Positions 24,541 through 37,430 are shown, numbered from the stretch's first letter. The stretch: DNA of 64,000 bases from Hypoxylon rubiginosum (GCA_902806565.1 CADCXA010000006.1:930001-994000), one strand, 5' to 3'. Translations and numbers: made by a program. Notes: a model not told the origin generated them from the letters alone.

Positions 24541-27500
24541 GCGTGCCAGGTCAGATCACTGATGCCTGGATATCATATTTTGGGTGGAATCTACCGCAAC
24601 CATATTCCTTCCCTTCACGTCCTAACAAGAGGTAGATAAAACCCTGGTACCCAAGGCTTGCAAGGCACAGTGCAGGTAGTAGCTGACAATGATACGCCAT
24701 TGTTTAGTACCAACAAGATCGACATGGTTGCAATTACAGGGGGCCTATCTACTAATGCCTCTGAAGAGAGTCTACTTTATAGCATTGAGTGGAAGCCACA
24801 ACTAAGCATGCTTAGTTCTGAACAGCTTGGTCAACTTTTTGGTTCAGAGCATCCACCCAGCACTAACGAAGAGGCCCTAAGTGCGTTTCGATGTAAGTTG
24901 AACCCGGTGCTAAGATGTATCTTGCGGAAGACGTACAGGGAGTTGTCATGGAGAAATTTCGACCAAGTCCCAAAGCACTTACAAAAATACATCGAATGGA
25001 TGGAGGAATATATAGAGCTAGATCTAGCCATCGAAGCGAACGAAGAACCTAGCGACGAAGAAGTTGAGGCAGAACTAGAAGCGCTCGAGGGAATCATACC
25101 GTCCTGGAAGCTGCTTATTGTCGTCGCTCACAATTTCAAAGCTATCTTGAGTGGAGAGATAGACATCTTCCAACTCACATTCGATACCGGTCTGGTGAGG
25201 AAGTTCCACGAGTGGGTTTTCAGAAACCCAGACGAATCACAACTTCGATACCTTCTAGAGTTGATATCACACGAGAACCCAAGTCTATGCATCATGGAGA
25301 TCGGTGCGGGTACTGGTGCATGGTCAGACGTGCTACTATCTACTCTTCAGGATTTTGAGACACGCAGTGGCAGAGGCAGCTTCTCCCATTACACGTACAC
25401 CGATATTTCCCCTAGATTCTTCGAGAAGGCGACGGGGAGATTCGCCGAATACACATCTAGGATGGGTTTCAGGGCTCTCAACATAGAAAAGGACGCGGCC
25501 GAGCAGGGCTTCGAACTGCATAGTTACGACGTCGTGGTTGCTGGGAACGTCCTTCACGCCACGGCCGACCTGCCTGGCGCTATCCAGAACGTGCGAAAGT
25601 TGCTAAAGCCAGGCGGCATACTAATATTATCTGAGTTTACGGTTCCAAATGATGTTGCTATGAATATGACGTTTGGCTTGTTTCCTGGCTGGTGGAACTT
25701 TACGGACCCGTGGCGTGACCACGTCCCGATCATGGAGGAGTTACGATGGCACGAGATTCTGAAAAGCAATGGATTTTCGGGTGTCGATCTCATTTTGAAA
25801 GATTACGAAAATAAAAACTGCCACCTCACTAGCGTCATGCTATCAAGAGCTGAGTTGCCGGCACCGGTTATCCCGAATCGTGAAGTTATCTTGGTTGTTG
25901 ATCCTCGGTCGACATACCAGACGAGTGTTGCAAAGGTGTTGGGAGCTAAACTCAGAGCCTCGGCGGCTTACAGAACCACGACTATATCACTGCACCAGGC
26001 TCAGTCTATTTGCTTAAACGACGATGATATAGTTATAAGCCTTGTCGAACTGGGAGACCCTCTCTTCAGTACTCTATCCTCCGACATATTTCACGCTCTA
26101 AAGCAGCTGATTAAAGGCACAAAGAACTTGCTATGGGTCACGTTAACGGACATGAGCGACCCAACGTACGCCTTCCATCACCTCACAACAGGACTTTTCA
26201 GATGTATACGCCTTGAGGCGATTGAGAAGCACATCGTACAGCTCGAGGTAGAAGCTCGGCACGACCCACATCTCTGCATTGGGTTTATATCCAAGGTCTT
26301 TGCAGCCTCCTTCGAATCCGGATCTCCCGAGTTCCAATACTGCGTTCGCAAGGGATTACTAACAACAGGACGATTGATCGAGGAGATATCTCTGGACCGG
26401 GAGATGCGGTCCCTTATCTACCCTCAGACGAGCAAGAGAAACACTGGGCGTATTATAATTACGCCAAAACCAGAGGACATAGTTCCAGTAAGCCAATCCC
26501 TTTTCCTCGACGAGCAGATAGAAGTAGCAGGAAGGATATAACAGAGGCTAGAAGAGAATTTGTATGGACACTGAACCCAGACACAGAAGTGTATCACCCA
26601 CCAGAGCGAATGGGAATTCGATAAGAACGCCTCGTACCTTGTTGCTGGTGGTTTGGGAGGCTTAGGTCGCGCTATCATCTCATGGATGGCTACTAAGGGA
26701 GTGAGACACTTAATCATACCATCTAGGTCGGGCGTATTGTCTCAAGCAGCTTCGGATGTTATCACCATGCTTCGAGAGAAGGGTGTCAACATTGCAACTC
26801 CTAAGTGCGATGTCTCATCAGCTAGCTCGCTCTCAGCTGCGTTAGTTGCATGTGCTGATGATATGCCACCGGTGAGAGGATGTATCAATGCCGCGATAGT
26901 TCTACAGGTTTGTCCACCGGAACTCCGCACCTAGAGATACCGTCAACTAACATTCGTAGGACGCCCTTTTCGAGAATATGACCTATGCGCAATGGGAGCT
27001 AACAATCCGCTCCAAGGCCCACACGTCCTGGAACTTACACCAGCTATTCCCGCAGCTTGACTTCTTCATCCTGCTGTCCTCGCTCGCCGGCGTTACCGGC
27101 TCCGTCGCGCAGTCCAACTACGCGGCCGGCTGCACCTTCCAGGACGCGCTGGCGCGGCACCGCACCGCGACCGGCGAGAAGGCCGTGTCGCTAGGCGTCG
27201 GCTGGATGGGTGACGTCGGCATCGTCGATACCGAAAACAAGCCGCACGAGCACTACCGGCGCGCCGCCGCCGGCGACATGCAGCGGATCCAGGCGAGCCA
27301 ACTCCTGGACATCCTCGACATGTACTGCGACCCGTCGCTGCCCGTGCCGCCTCCGGACAAGAGCCAGCTACTCATCGGCATCCCGATGCCAGCCCACCGC
27401 ACCACCGCGCGGGGGCTCGCGCCGACCCCGCGAATAGAGCAGCCGCTGTACTCGGGGTTCTCCCGGGTGGGCGACGGGTCTCACGGCAATTATTCGGCAG

Positions 27501-27809
27501 GGGAAGAGGGCCAAAACCCCGTCTGTGCTCTTTAGGAGCACCCGCACGGCTGAGGCCCATACGGCCGTCGTCTTCAATGCACTGGCTACGCGAGTAGCTC
27601 GGGCGCCGTCCGTTTCCGTCGACCGTATCGCGCCGAGAAAGCCCTTGTCGGAGTACGGTGTGGGCTCGCTGATGGCAGCCGAGCTGCGCGACTGGATCGA
27701 CAAGGACTTCCGAGCCAATGTGGCAGTGTTCGATATTATGAGAAACACGTCTATTGCGAGTATTGGAAGCATCGTCGTGGCTAGGAGTAAGATTGAGCTG
27801 GTAGGGTAG
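24541..27809 (+). pseudogene. Remnant of a highly reducing polyketide synthase (DH end, MT, KR, ACP)
   Basis: Homologous to the C-terminal half of fungal type I highly reducing PKS. In order: an end-of-DH stretch interrupted by TAA at 24637-24639; a C-methyltransferase domain with the SAM motif EIGAGTGAW (about 25300), then VAGNVLHA and LLKPGGILIL; the structural pseudo-KR region to about 26410; a KR with GGLGGLGRAI (26648 on); and an ACP with the Ser site in GVGSLMAAEL (27659 on). Two introns keep frame: 26488-26604 and 26908-26959. Defects: no KS or AT; no ER domain between pseudo-KR and KR; no in-frame ATG before 24724; KR and ACP lie in different frames, with a stop at 27533-27535, so a shift lies at about 27440-27530. 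In the KR the catalytic Tyr is present (SNYAAG) but the Asn four residues later is Cys. In the ACP the usual Asp before Ser is Gly. As read it cannot make a working synthase. Confidence 0.85.
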
Positions 27810-28047
27810 CGATAGTGCGGAACTTGCGCAAGGAAAAAAAAGGGGGCGGGGCCGTGGATTAGGAGGGCATAATTTCACAACATTCACCGTGGTTACCTCA
27901 TAGAATTACATTCATATTTGTTTAATATTCTATATAGGTTAGGTATATATGCCCAGATTCATATATGTTTCTGAAGGTAATTATCATCAAGTGTAGAAAC
28001 TTTGGCGCTTAGAATGTTAAGTTCAGCTTCACAGTGACTGTGAAACC

Positions 28048-29691
28048 TCAGGCACTTGTAAATGACAGAACCCTGATCGAGCCACCCAGCTTCTTCGTGG
28101 CGTAGTTGAAGATGCCGAAACGATAGCCCATGAAATAAGCCCAGTTCGTCCACATCGTGTACGGCTTCCCCATCTGAGTGAACTCCTTCCCGTCAGTACT
28201 GTAGGAGAAATTGGCTGCGTAACTGCCGCTTGAACGAGCGTCCAGCGAGGTACGGAGCCATATGGTCAGGTCCGTAGGGCTGACTGTTTCGGTCGCTATC
28301 ACGGTTCCATTGCTAGTCGTATTCCATGCAGACTCCTCCTGTGTGACGTTGTGGACGAGCGACAAGGTGTATTTCGACCCATCGCGGTGGATGCCGATAT
28401 AGGCGGTACGATCGCGGAAGGCCGCTAGACCGAATCGATCGCCGTCGGCCATCTTGCTGAAGTCGATCTGCACGGTCCCGACAGGATACTCGCCGTGGAT
28501 GCGGTGGGTAAGCGTGTTGCGGGCCGCGTATAAGTCGCTCGTCACCGTCGCGGTAGACAGAGTCAAGCCGCCGTTCTCGACCTTATACTTGGTCTCGTCG
28601 GGATTGTGGTTCCACTCCCAATCTACACCTAGCTTATCTCCAGAGAACGTGTCAGTGCCAGTCCAATTCGGCACCGCGCTAGTTGTGAGTGGTGCAGGAT
28701 AGGATGAACCCCATCCGCCGGCCGAGTCGGCTACGAAATAGGGAAACCCGTCGTCTCCCCATCCAATAGGGGCTAGAACTGGCACGCGGCCACTCGGGTA
28801 TGCCCAGGTGAATGACATGTAATACCAATCACCAGTCGAAGCCTGGACGATGCTGCCCTGGTGAGGTGCTCCACCTTTCGCAACAGGCGACTTGACCGCG
28901 TCAACTAGGACCTTGCTCTCGTATGGACCGAAAGGGCTTTCTGACTTCCAGATGTACGTGGTATCGCCGGGGTGGTCATTAAGTATATAGTATAAGCCGT
29001 CCTTTTTATACATGCGGTTCCCCTCGATCCCATTTTCGCCCACGTCGGAGGCGCTGAGGATGTGCTGGCTTTGCGCCTGGCTGAGCCCATCTTCGGACAG
29101 CTGAGCCACGGATACATCCGTGGATCCGTATACGACATACATCGTATCGTCGTCGTCTATTAGCAGACCGCAGTCGTAATAGCACGTCCCGCCTGGAAGT
29201 TTCGCCGATTGGGTCCAGGGGCCAGTGACGTCTTTGGCAGTGTAGATGTAGGTGTACCAGAAGCCAACGCAGCCAATCCAATACCAAAGCCCGTTGCTCT
29301 CGCGGTACCGCATGGTCGACGCCCAAGTGCCGCCTCGGTATGCATGACCTCCTGTCAGGTTGTACTTCGCCCCGAAGTCGAGGCTAGGCACGGAATGGCC
29401 GATGAACTCCCAATTGACGAGGTCGCCGGATCTCAGGATAGGGGCTCCCGGACTGTAGTGCATGTTCGACGCGGAGAAGTAGTATAGCCCGTCAGGGCCA
29501 ACGGAAACGTCATTATCCGCGAAGTCCTCGTAGACCACAGGATTCTGGAAAGAGCCATCCTGGCGCCGCACTAATGGATCAACGTGCGATACCGAATTGG
29601 CGTCCACCTGCTGCAGCGACGAAGCCACCCTTGACCTCTCTAGCTCGGCGTTTGCCAGGCCATAGAGTAAGACAATTGGCCCCAACCTCAT
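28048..29691 (-). CDS. Secreted GH43 glycosidase (beta-xylosidase/arabinofuranosidase-like)
   Basis: Intronless 547-aa protein with a short hydrophobic leader (residues 1-15, cleavage after GLANA likely), so probably secreted. The five-bladed propeller of GH43 covers about residues 45-330: FADNDVSVGPDGLYYF (about 57-72) carries the catalytic-base Asp, YYDCGLLIDDDD the second Asp, and NGIEGNRMYKKDGLYYI the general-acid Glu. A beta-sandwich follows from about residue 340 (WTGTDTFSGDKLG onward), as in beta-xylosidase/exo-arabinofuranosidase members. It therefore likely trims xylan or arabinan side chains outside the cell; exact substrate cannot be read from sequence. It is convergent with the PKS remnant (238 bp between their ends). 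Confidence 0.9.
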   Translation of the reverse strand: MRLGPIVLLYGLANAELERSRVASSLQQVDANSVSHVDPLVRRQDGSFQNPVVYEDFADNDVSVGPDGLYYFSASNMHYSPGAPILRSGDLVNWEFIGHSVPSLDFGAKYNLTGGHAYRGGTWASTMRYRESNGLWYWIGCVGFWYTYIYTAKDVTGPWTQSAKLPGGTCYYDCGLLIDDDDTMYVVYGSTDVSVAQLSEDGLSQAQSQHILSASDVGENGIEGNRMYKKDGLYYILNDHPGDTTYIWKSESPFGPYESKVLVDAVKSPVAKGGAPHQGSIVQASTGDWYYMSFTWAYPSGRVPVLAPIGWGDDGFPYFVADSAGGWGSSYPAPLTTSAVPNWTGTDTFSGDKLGVDWEWNHNPDETKYKVENGGLTLSTATVTSDLYAARNTLTHRIHGEYPVGTVQIDFSKMADGDRFGLAAFRDRTAYIGIHRDGSKYTLSLVHNVTQEESAWNTTSNGTVIATETVSPTDLTIWLRTSLDARSSGSYAANFSYSTDGKEFTQMGKPYTMWTNWAYFMGYRFGIFNYATKKLGGSIRVLSFTSA

Positions 29692-31500
29692 ACTTGCGAT
29701 TGCGAGTCTTGGATATTACGAACAAGTATCTAAACAAGGTTAACAGCTAAGCTCTAAGGAATAGTAAGATTTGACCTTATCTTGACCAGCACGTCCTCTT
29801 ATAAGTTTGAGGACTATCTCCCGTACCTTGGTGCCGTCCTTTTTTTTCAATGTAACGCCCGCCGTTCTAAAGGAGGCTATGGTACCGAGGTCACATCGCT
29901 GATTATACTTTCCAAATTTGTCTATACTTGCCAGGGTATAGTATTTAGAAATTCGGTTATAAAATAGTATAATAGTATCATAGTTAAAAATCTCCTTTTA
30001 TGGTATTAACATTTCTCTCAATTTTTATGTCTGTTATTACCTAAGGTTAGCAACATTCTTTTTCTTCACAACTTACATGGATTTACGGCCCTATCTTAGA
30101 TTAAGGTGTTCACCCTGCTGTAGCTCATCGGCTCTGGGGGAGGTATGGAGGGCGACGTCCATTGTCGGGTATGCTTCATAATACTATTATTTCTTATGTA
30201 TTAGGTACGCACTCATATATTTACTATTCTTTTTTATTTCCGTTGAACCACAGGTGAATATGAAAGATTTCGGTTAAGTACGGTCGCCAAATGAGAGACT
30301 GCAAATTTTAAGTTAATTACAGGCGCATTGCTATAGTGGGTTTATTTCTATTACGGTGCACACGTACAGAGAAGTATTTGTAGGAACAATTGACTTAGTG
30401 AGACAGACGAGCTCTGAAGCTCTTCTTCCAAGAGATTGTATTAGATGTAGCGACATTTAAAATGACCTATTGTTAATAATAAGTCCGTCTCTAAATAATA
30501 GATTATTAAACAGAAGCTTATACTTCTTAAAAGAAGATGCGAGGCCTAGACTTTTAGTATTCTCACAATACTGAACTGAAATTAAGACTCTTGGTCAGCT
30601 ACATAACTTATTAACTTAGGCATATGTGAGAGCTATAGTAAATAACGTACCTAGCCAGCTACTAGACCCAGTGATATAAGCATCGAATACTCAACTTCAT
30701 ATACTCAACCTGCGCAAGTAAGTATATAAGTAGGTACCTAATCAATCTTCTAACTCCGAGGTACGTACTAATGTCGGGGGTACCTACTATGTAGTAAAAA
30801 CCACAGGTCAGGACCCAATATCGAAATCGTGGGGCCCCCAGAGTCCCTTAAACCAATTGAGTAGCAGCGGGACAACGCGCCCCGGAATCTACGCCCAAGA
30901 CCCTGTAATTCGGCGAAATATTGTACCTAGGTACCCTAGTTCTTACGCCTAAACACCAATGCCTGCTCTCACCTTTCGCCTGGATGCGGGATGCGGGATG
31001 CGGGATGCGTCTCTTATCTCTTTCTTCCCGCCTACGAGGCTCAAACCTCGAACGATTCCGCACTGAGCCGCAGTCCGAAATTCTACATTTCGACGACCGG
31101 AATAATTGCTTTGGAGTTCTAGGTAATTTTTCCCGAGCTCAGTTTGGGTGATTTGTTTGTCGCCGCAACGTCGGCCTCGCCGTCCTATGTGCGACTTCAG
31201 CTTTCAAGTATCTAGTGGGGGGTTCCTATTATCCTATTATTGACCAACTCGACCTTTTAATAATGATCCCATACCACCTACGATTATCCCATCCCATTCA
31301 ACCGCTCCGCCGCCTCTACTCGTTACTTCTGCGATAAGCACTCTCAACGCACGCGATCCCGAAACACGTCTGCCATGAAGAGACCATCGTTCGAGACGAC
31401 CTCGACCCCAATCGTCAACTATCCAGGCTATTCGAAGGACTATACCCTAATTCCGCGACTCTACCTCTGCGAGAGCTAGGGCGTCGTTGCTTGGGGCGCC
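29692..31500. other. Intergenic between divergent GH43 and QutR-like genes
   Basis: About 1.8 kb with no convincing gene. It contains the upstream regions of both neighbours. Sequence at 29,930-30,060 and 30,440-30,760 is rather AT-rich. A 7-bp tandem repeat lies at 30983-31010. Short frames such as 29782-29967 and 30921-31151 show no family resemblance. Confidence 0.6.
30983..31010. repeat. 7-bp tandem repeat GGATGCG x4
   Basis: Four perfect head-to-tail copies of GGATGCG. Confidence 0.9.
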
Positions 31501-33750
31501 ATGGCAACAGTCCAGCAGCTTCGTCGAACCCCTATGCCAGCTCGCCCGCTCAGCAGTACCAGTACGACAATACCAAATATAGAGATGGATATAGCGACAG
31601 TTGCGAATGGGGCAAAGACCAGCAACAGACTGCAAAAGGGTGATACGCGAACGGCTGTCATTATTTATGGCCCCGGGCAGGAAAATATCGTGTCTGTTTT
31701 CGCCGATGTCTTGGGGAAACCGCATCGAATGGCCGACAGTTTTCAAGGCATTACCTCTGCAGAGCAGGACTTGGTACTTGGGATACCGTTGGGCTGTGCT
31801 AAAATTGATATCACTTCGCGGAATCGAGATGCCGTGGTTGCCATCAATGCCCACTGTGTCGGTCTAGGCATGCCGCCGGATACTTACATATCTTCGCAAT
31901 GCGACTACGAATTCTTATATCCCGAAGCCTCCTTCTCCCGCCGTGATCTGGCTCGGTTCATCTCCTTCACGCTTGGTCAGATCAACCATCATGATTCTCT
32001 CATGTCAAAGCCGCGCACTTACTTCATATCAACAACCTTTCCTGATGTGCGGGCTGCTCTTCCAAATATAGATATTCTCACCGTGGGTGCCGACGCCGTA
32101 GAGCTGCGTGTTGATCTCCTTAAAGAACCCCTAAGTGACGGTAGCTTTGCGCCTATACCTAGCCTAAGCTACGTTGGGGAGCAGGTTATGCTGTTGCGCC
32201 AGAGGACTGAGCTGCCCATCATTTTTACGATAAGGTGTACGAGAGAGAATGGCCGCTTTCCCATGGACAACCCTGATCTCTACTTCGAATATCTCTTCCG
32301 GGCGATTCAATGGGGTGTCGAATACATCGACGTTGAGCTTTGGCTTCCCTTGCATATTCGTCGAAAACTGCACGAAAGACGTGGGAGCAGTCGCATTATG
32401 TCTGCCTTCCACGACTTCTCGGGTAACTTCAAGTGGCCTTCGGCTCAAGCAGAATCCATCTTTCTCGAATCTCGAAAATACGCCGATATTGTGAAGATGA
32501 TAACAATAATCAGTGACCACAATGAAAACTTTGAATTAGAGTACTTCCGTTCGAAAATTCGAAGCCAGTTTCCCGCCTCTCCGCCTCTCTCGGCTGTCAA
32601 TATGGGGGAGACTGGACAGTTCTCTAGAACGCTAAACAAAGTCTTCACGCCCATCACACATCCGCTTCTTCCAATCATTGCCGCCCCGGGCCAAATGAGT
32701 GCTGCTGAGATCAATGCTGCCCTATCATTGCTCGGTCAACTTCCGAAAAAGAGCATCTACGGGATCAGTAGCCCATCATCTCGTATCGCGACGCCCTACG
32801 CCCCTTTTTACGAGAAATGTTTTAACGAGCTTGGGCTACCACACCAATTCGCCGTTGTCGAAAGACACCCTAAAGACCCCGTTTGTGTAGAAGCCTTGTG
32901 CAACCAGAGAGCCTTCGGCGGAGCTTACTTGACTCCGCCGGTGTCCCTACCAAGTCTCATGTACAACAGCTCCTTATTTCCAAGGTTAAACGATGGATCA
33001 GGACCAATACTCACCGAGGCAGCTCGCACAATTGGTATGGTTGATACCATCATTGTTCAATCTGGGCCGTCATCTCCACCGTCTTCGGCACCTCCCATGA
33101 CTCCATCCGGTTCTAACCAAAGTACTGACAAGCCCTTCGGTTCTGGGGCTATTGGTTCCGGTGGGTTGCCGCCAAGCTCGTCGCTTGTGTTCGACAATGC
33201 CAATTGGCGTGGTATAGTCAGCACTCTGACGCGCGACCTCGCGCCTTCAGCCTATTCTGGGCGCGCGGCCGTTGTCCTAGCCACCAACGCCGACGACGCA
33301 GCGTCGACCATGTACGCCTTAAGAGCGCTTCGGATAGGAAAGGTATATACAGTAGGCTTCAAGACGCCCGCCAACCTCGCCCACGGCCTAGACGTCGAGC
33401 CTTTTAATAGTTTGGAGAGCCTTCAACGGGCCAGGATGGTGCGCGACAGGGCGAGCCCCTTTGTGATCATCTCCGCGCTGGGTCCGGAGAAGTCGAACAT
33501 CGTCGGCATGCTGGTGCGCGTCTTCGGAGGTTCGAGGGGCTCGTCGACGCAGATCCGCAAAGTTTTCCTGGACCTGGCAGACGGCCCGAGGAAAGGCGAT
33601 CCCAGAGCGGTCGCCGAGCAGAGCGGGTTCGCCGCCTATGGCGTTGCAGATACAACGGCCTTTACGACCGTGGAGACTCTCAGGCTGCTCGTGGGCCAGA
33701 ATGTGCCTTATAGCTTCGTGCGCCTAGCAGGCGGACAAGGAATGTTTTAG
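31501..33750 (+). CDS. qutR: Quinate-repressor-like protein (QutR/QA-1S family)
   Basis: Intronless 749-aa protein related to the C-terminal part of the pentafunctional AROM protein and to the fungal quinate repressors QUTR and QA-1S, which hold quinate-utilisation genes off. Domains: residues 1-165, a short diverged segment where the family has a shikimate-kinase-like domain (no Walker A seen); about 172-370, type I 3-dehydroquinate dehydratase-like, with ELRVD (201-205), His in AFHDFSG (His304) and Lys in DIVKM (Lys332); about 395-745, shikimate-dehydrogenase-like, split by a Ser/Pro/Gly-rich linker at about 521-560. RRDLARFI before the dehydratase domain is shared with QutR. The ATG is in good context (GCGCCATGG). 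The family is usually over 900 aa, so this one is short at the N-terminus. No quinate catabolic genes lie in the window, so its target is unknown. Confidence 0.8.
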   Translation: MATVQQLRRTPMPARPLSSTSTTIPNIEMDIATVANGAKTSNRLQKGDTRTAVIIYGPGQENIVSVFADVLGKPHRMADSFQGITSAEQDLVLGIPLGCAKIDITSRNRDAVVAINAHCVGLGMPPDTYISSQCDYEFLYPEASFSRRDLARFISFTLGQINHHDSLMSKPRTYFISTTFPDVRAALPNIDILTVGADAVELRVDLLKEPLSDGSFAPIPSLSYVGEQVMLLRQRTELPIIFTIRCTRENGRFPMDNPDLYFEYLFRAIQWGVEYIDVELWLPLHIRRKLHERRGSSRIMSAFHDFSGNFKWPSAQAESIFLESRKYADIVKMITIISDHNENFELEYFRSKIRSQFPASPPLSAVNMGETGQFSRTLNKVFTPITHPLLPIIAAPGQMSAAEINAALSLLGQLPKKSIYGISSPSSRIATPYAPFYEKCFNELGLPHQFAVVERHPKDPVCVEALCNQRAFGGAYLTPPVSLPSLMYNSSLFPRLNDGSGPILTEAARTIGMVDTIIVQSGPSSPPSSAPPMTPSGSNQSTDKPFGSGAIGSGGLPPSSSLVFDNANWRGIVSTLTRDLAPSAYSGRAAVVLATNADDAASTMYALRALRIGKVYTVGFKTPANLAHGLDVEPFNSLESLQRARMVRDRASPFVIISALGPEKSNIVGMLVRVFGGSRGSSTQIRKVFLDLADGPRKGDPRAVAEQSGFAAYGVADTTAFTTVETLRLLVGQNVPYSFVRLAGGQGMF

Positions 33751-36700
33751 AGGAGCGTTACATATTTTTATATCTATATATACCCCCGAGAGAGAATTGG
33801 TCCGGGCTTTCTTACTTCTCATCTTTGGATATGTCAGCGTGGGGCGTGGGGGGCTTGGGAAGGGTTGGACAGGAATCTCACTGACCGTGTATGATGCGAT
33901 TAGACACGTTTTTGCTTAGATGATCTAGTACATCTTATAACGACAAATAAACTGATGGGAGGCAACTAGATTGGAGAGTGAGATTATGAGATAATCCAAA
34001 GACGAACATTCGAGACTTAGGCATACTTTACAATAGTCCTACGAGACACTGGATGAATATCCGCGAGTTTCCACAGGAACATCCTCTCCGGTCGTGAGAA
34101 TTCCTTCTCGTGTAGATTGAAGTGTTTGGAGAGATTGCCGAACCGTCTCTACCTAGGTAGAAATATCAAAACGTCCAGAACGTTTTTTTGTTGCCCCTGT
34201 TCTCGTAGAGGCGGGTGGGGACCCGACACCCCGGGGAATTCTCACGTAGGTGGGAATTTGTATACATACATAGCAGATACGACATGGAGTTCGTTCGCTC
34301 GCCAAGCCAAGCTGTGAGAATTTTCGTTGAACGGCGACGAAACTTGGGGAGGCAAGACTACGTAGACGCGCAAGGTTTATTTTTATTTTATTCTTTTCCA
34401 ATTGAGAATTGTATGCTTGAAGAATAGGCTCGGCGTTTTGTCAAAGTTTGGGAGGTGCTTTTCGTCGATGCAACCTCTCGTCTGGCCTGACCAAGAAACA
34501 ATTCTCCGGCTGGCTGCCGAGGACGAACGAGTTCGAATCCAGCATGGTGGAGTAGGAGGTAGGAGAGCATATACCACACATACTACACAGTAGCAGTATT
34601 GATTACGATGGATGGGCTGACTAATTGGCGTATACCTAATGGTGTGTTGAGAAGGTCGCCGTCGATCAACTCAGTCCACGTATAACGAGGTGTCTCAAAA
34701 GATGCAGGCCTCAACCTATTACGGACGCATGCTTGAGCCAACTTACGCTCATATGATGTTCATGCACGCTTGATACAGACTACGGGTACCTGAGGTAGTC
34801 TACAAGGTGGCGGGATATTAGGATGTTGTGTAGGAGATGCGTCGTAAAACTACTCTGATAGGACATGATTGTCCAGGAACAAGGGACTGGGCAACTGTTG
34901 TGTCACCTATATTATTTATTTTGTATGCCAGGACGTGTAGCATCGCCTTACGGACCTACCTACTTCGATACCCTCCTAGGCGTCTTTAGAAGTAAGTGAC
35001 TGTCACTCACTTAGTGACAAGTCCCCTACTCGTGTCAACTATCAGCCTGGAACCTCGTGCTTATTGTTCCCCTTTCGATCGGCTCTAATTAAGCTTTGAC
35101 ATCTCCTTTTGTGGTAACATTGTCGGGTTTGGCAGCGTCTTCGAGTAAAGCATGTCAGCGGCGGTAACATAGGAACTGCATTCCCGTATCTCCTTAAAAT
35201 GCGAGTAAGCTGTGCCCGATTTCTATATACTGTACGGGAAGGCAAACGACCAACCACCTACTTTAGTGGCATACCCTATCAAAACATATCCGTGAGTCCA
35301 GCTAGAGCAAGAGTCTAGAGGCATAACTAGGTAGGTTTTGATTGGTCATATCTCTAATCTAAGCCCATACACACTTAGAACAGTTTTCTGGCAACTAAGG
35401 AGATAACGTATAATTCTGACTGACAGGCTGAAACCGGAAAATCACAAGACGTTCGCACCAATGGCTATTGTTAGAACAGAATAAGTTAGTATAACTTGAC
35501 TGAAAAGTGGACAGCAGCCAGATGTTATATGTCTTGCTATAAGGTGACTAACATTGTTTACTAGCTATTTTTGCATATAAGGCGATGGCACCTAACAATG
35601 CTGGTGGGCACAGCCAAGACATAGCAGAAAGAATAAGGGGTGGCACGGCAGATCTATCGTGGCTCACGTCTGAAGATCTTGCCAGTAGGCAAAAGTTGAT
35701 TATAGAGCATTAGCTGATCTAGTTTCGTAAGCCCAGAGTTTCTCTGTGCCACGAAGCACGCGTTCGGGTGGGAATCGGAGCCTCCTGTATGCAAGTCACA
35801 CATCATGAGCCACGTACCGGTATAAGTCGAGTACTCGGCCGGTATGTTATAAATCATTAGTGTTGGTGTCTCGATGTCAGGCTATGTAGGACTAGACTGC
35901 GCTCTCGAAGACCGAAGCCACATGCAGCTAGCCCCCAGGGCATGGGTTACCTGCATCGAGTCAATGTGGAGAGCGCCTCACGTGTGTAACGGTATGATCC
36001 CGACTCCGAGTCTATAGAAAAGGAGAGTCCTGTCAAGTTTCTATATGCATGCCCCAAGGATGTCGAGCAGACACTAAGGCATGGGTCCAACTCTTAGAAT
36101 GGTCGTTGACGCAGCTGCAGCATGTCAACGCTGCAACGTCGCTACCAATAGGACAAGCCTCGAGCCATCCCTGATATCAGCATCTGCCGTCAGCCTAGGC
36201 ACGTACGGCCAGAGGGACTGATGGTGGCAACGGCTCAGCCAAGAAGTAGCATGTAGACACATCTCTGATAGCGACATGTCTAAGACTCGCGGCACATTTC
36301 TGGGCATCCCATAGTTGGGTAGCTTTCGACCTCCGCAATACTACCCACGGGTGTGCAAGATTCGACCTCCCCCCCTATACCCTCAGTATATTCCGTACGT
36401 AATGGTGCTTATTGGCATGGTTCGTGGCGTATTGTTGCAAATGCAGATAGCGATATTATCGTAGAATGGGGGATCTCGGGTCTTCTAGCGGCGAGCAATA
36501 GCCCGACCTGCCCGGCCTCTACGGCAGCTCCATCACAGCTCCGTTACCCCTGCTCTAGTGGCGTCCGGAATACGCACCCGCATCTCCTTCCGAGATATCG
36601 TTCCAGAGATTCAATCGAGGGAGAAAAGTAATATGTTCTCCCGTTATTAAATAACACGTGCTACGGTCACCGTAGTGAACCATATAATTGGCAAACTCGG

Positions 36701-37430
36701 GTACTCTTTGCGCCTCTGAACCGTTCCATGGAGTTGGCGTAGGTATGGACGCACAAGGCATCGAGTTTTGCTGGCTAAGTTATATTGTTTCCATACTGTC
36801 GGTATCCGCCTCGATTTCCTCATGTCCAATGAAGTCTTGCTAGATCATGATAATCAAAAGTCGGCTGTTTATGAATGGTCCAAGTCTCAGCCAACCTTAA
36901 CGCCACTTCAAAGTGTGAGATTGTAACCCCCCACAGACCCCCCTTTCGATTCCCTTTCGACGTCCGAACGTAGATCTACTTTATTCTTGGCCAGCCAACT
37001 CGCAGGATTTTCCGTAGCAATATCCATACAATACTATGTAATACTCCGTATGTAGTCAGGTGGGGTGTCTCATGTAGTTGCGTCCTAACATCTTATATTG
37101 GGACGCTCTCGACTGCGTAGTGAAGATCACGCCAAGGCTTCTCAACATTCGCACGCACTCACACTCACATTCTCGCACACACATATCAGAACAGGAGAGG
37201 CAAACTGCAAATCGTATAGGTAGAGGGCAGCCAGACATGTAGGTAGATAGCGATCAACTGCCTCGACCACATTGGGAGCGGCAGCAGTTATTACCTGCAT
37301 CGTTACAATCGTACGTCAAGGCTGCGACGTCATGGCATCGAATGACACAGTTCTAACGTCTCGAACGTGCCTATCTATGTACATCATGGCTGAGGGGGAG
37401 ACGAGGGGAGACGAGGGGCAACTTGAAGCT

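Noticed and set aside
24637..24657. TTG at 24658 as a true start codon for the PKS fragment
   Set aside because: The same frame continues upstream with DH-like sequence beyond a TAA, so this is an interrupted gene and not a gene start.
27448..27500. A possible very short intron that would rejoin the KR and ACP frames of the PKS
   Set aside because: The only phase-compatible GT...AG pair I found (GTGGGC to TCGGCAG) is about 34 nt, below the usual fungal minimum and without a branch point; a frameshift is more likely.
34523..34545. tRNA-like T-arm GAGTTCGAATCCAG
   Set aside because: The flanking bases do not pair as a T-stem and no acceptor, D or anticodon arms can be drawn on either strand.
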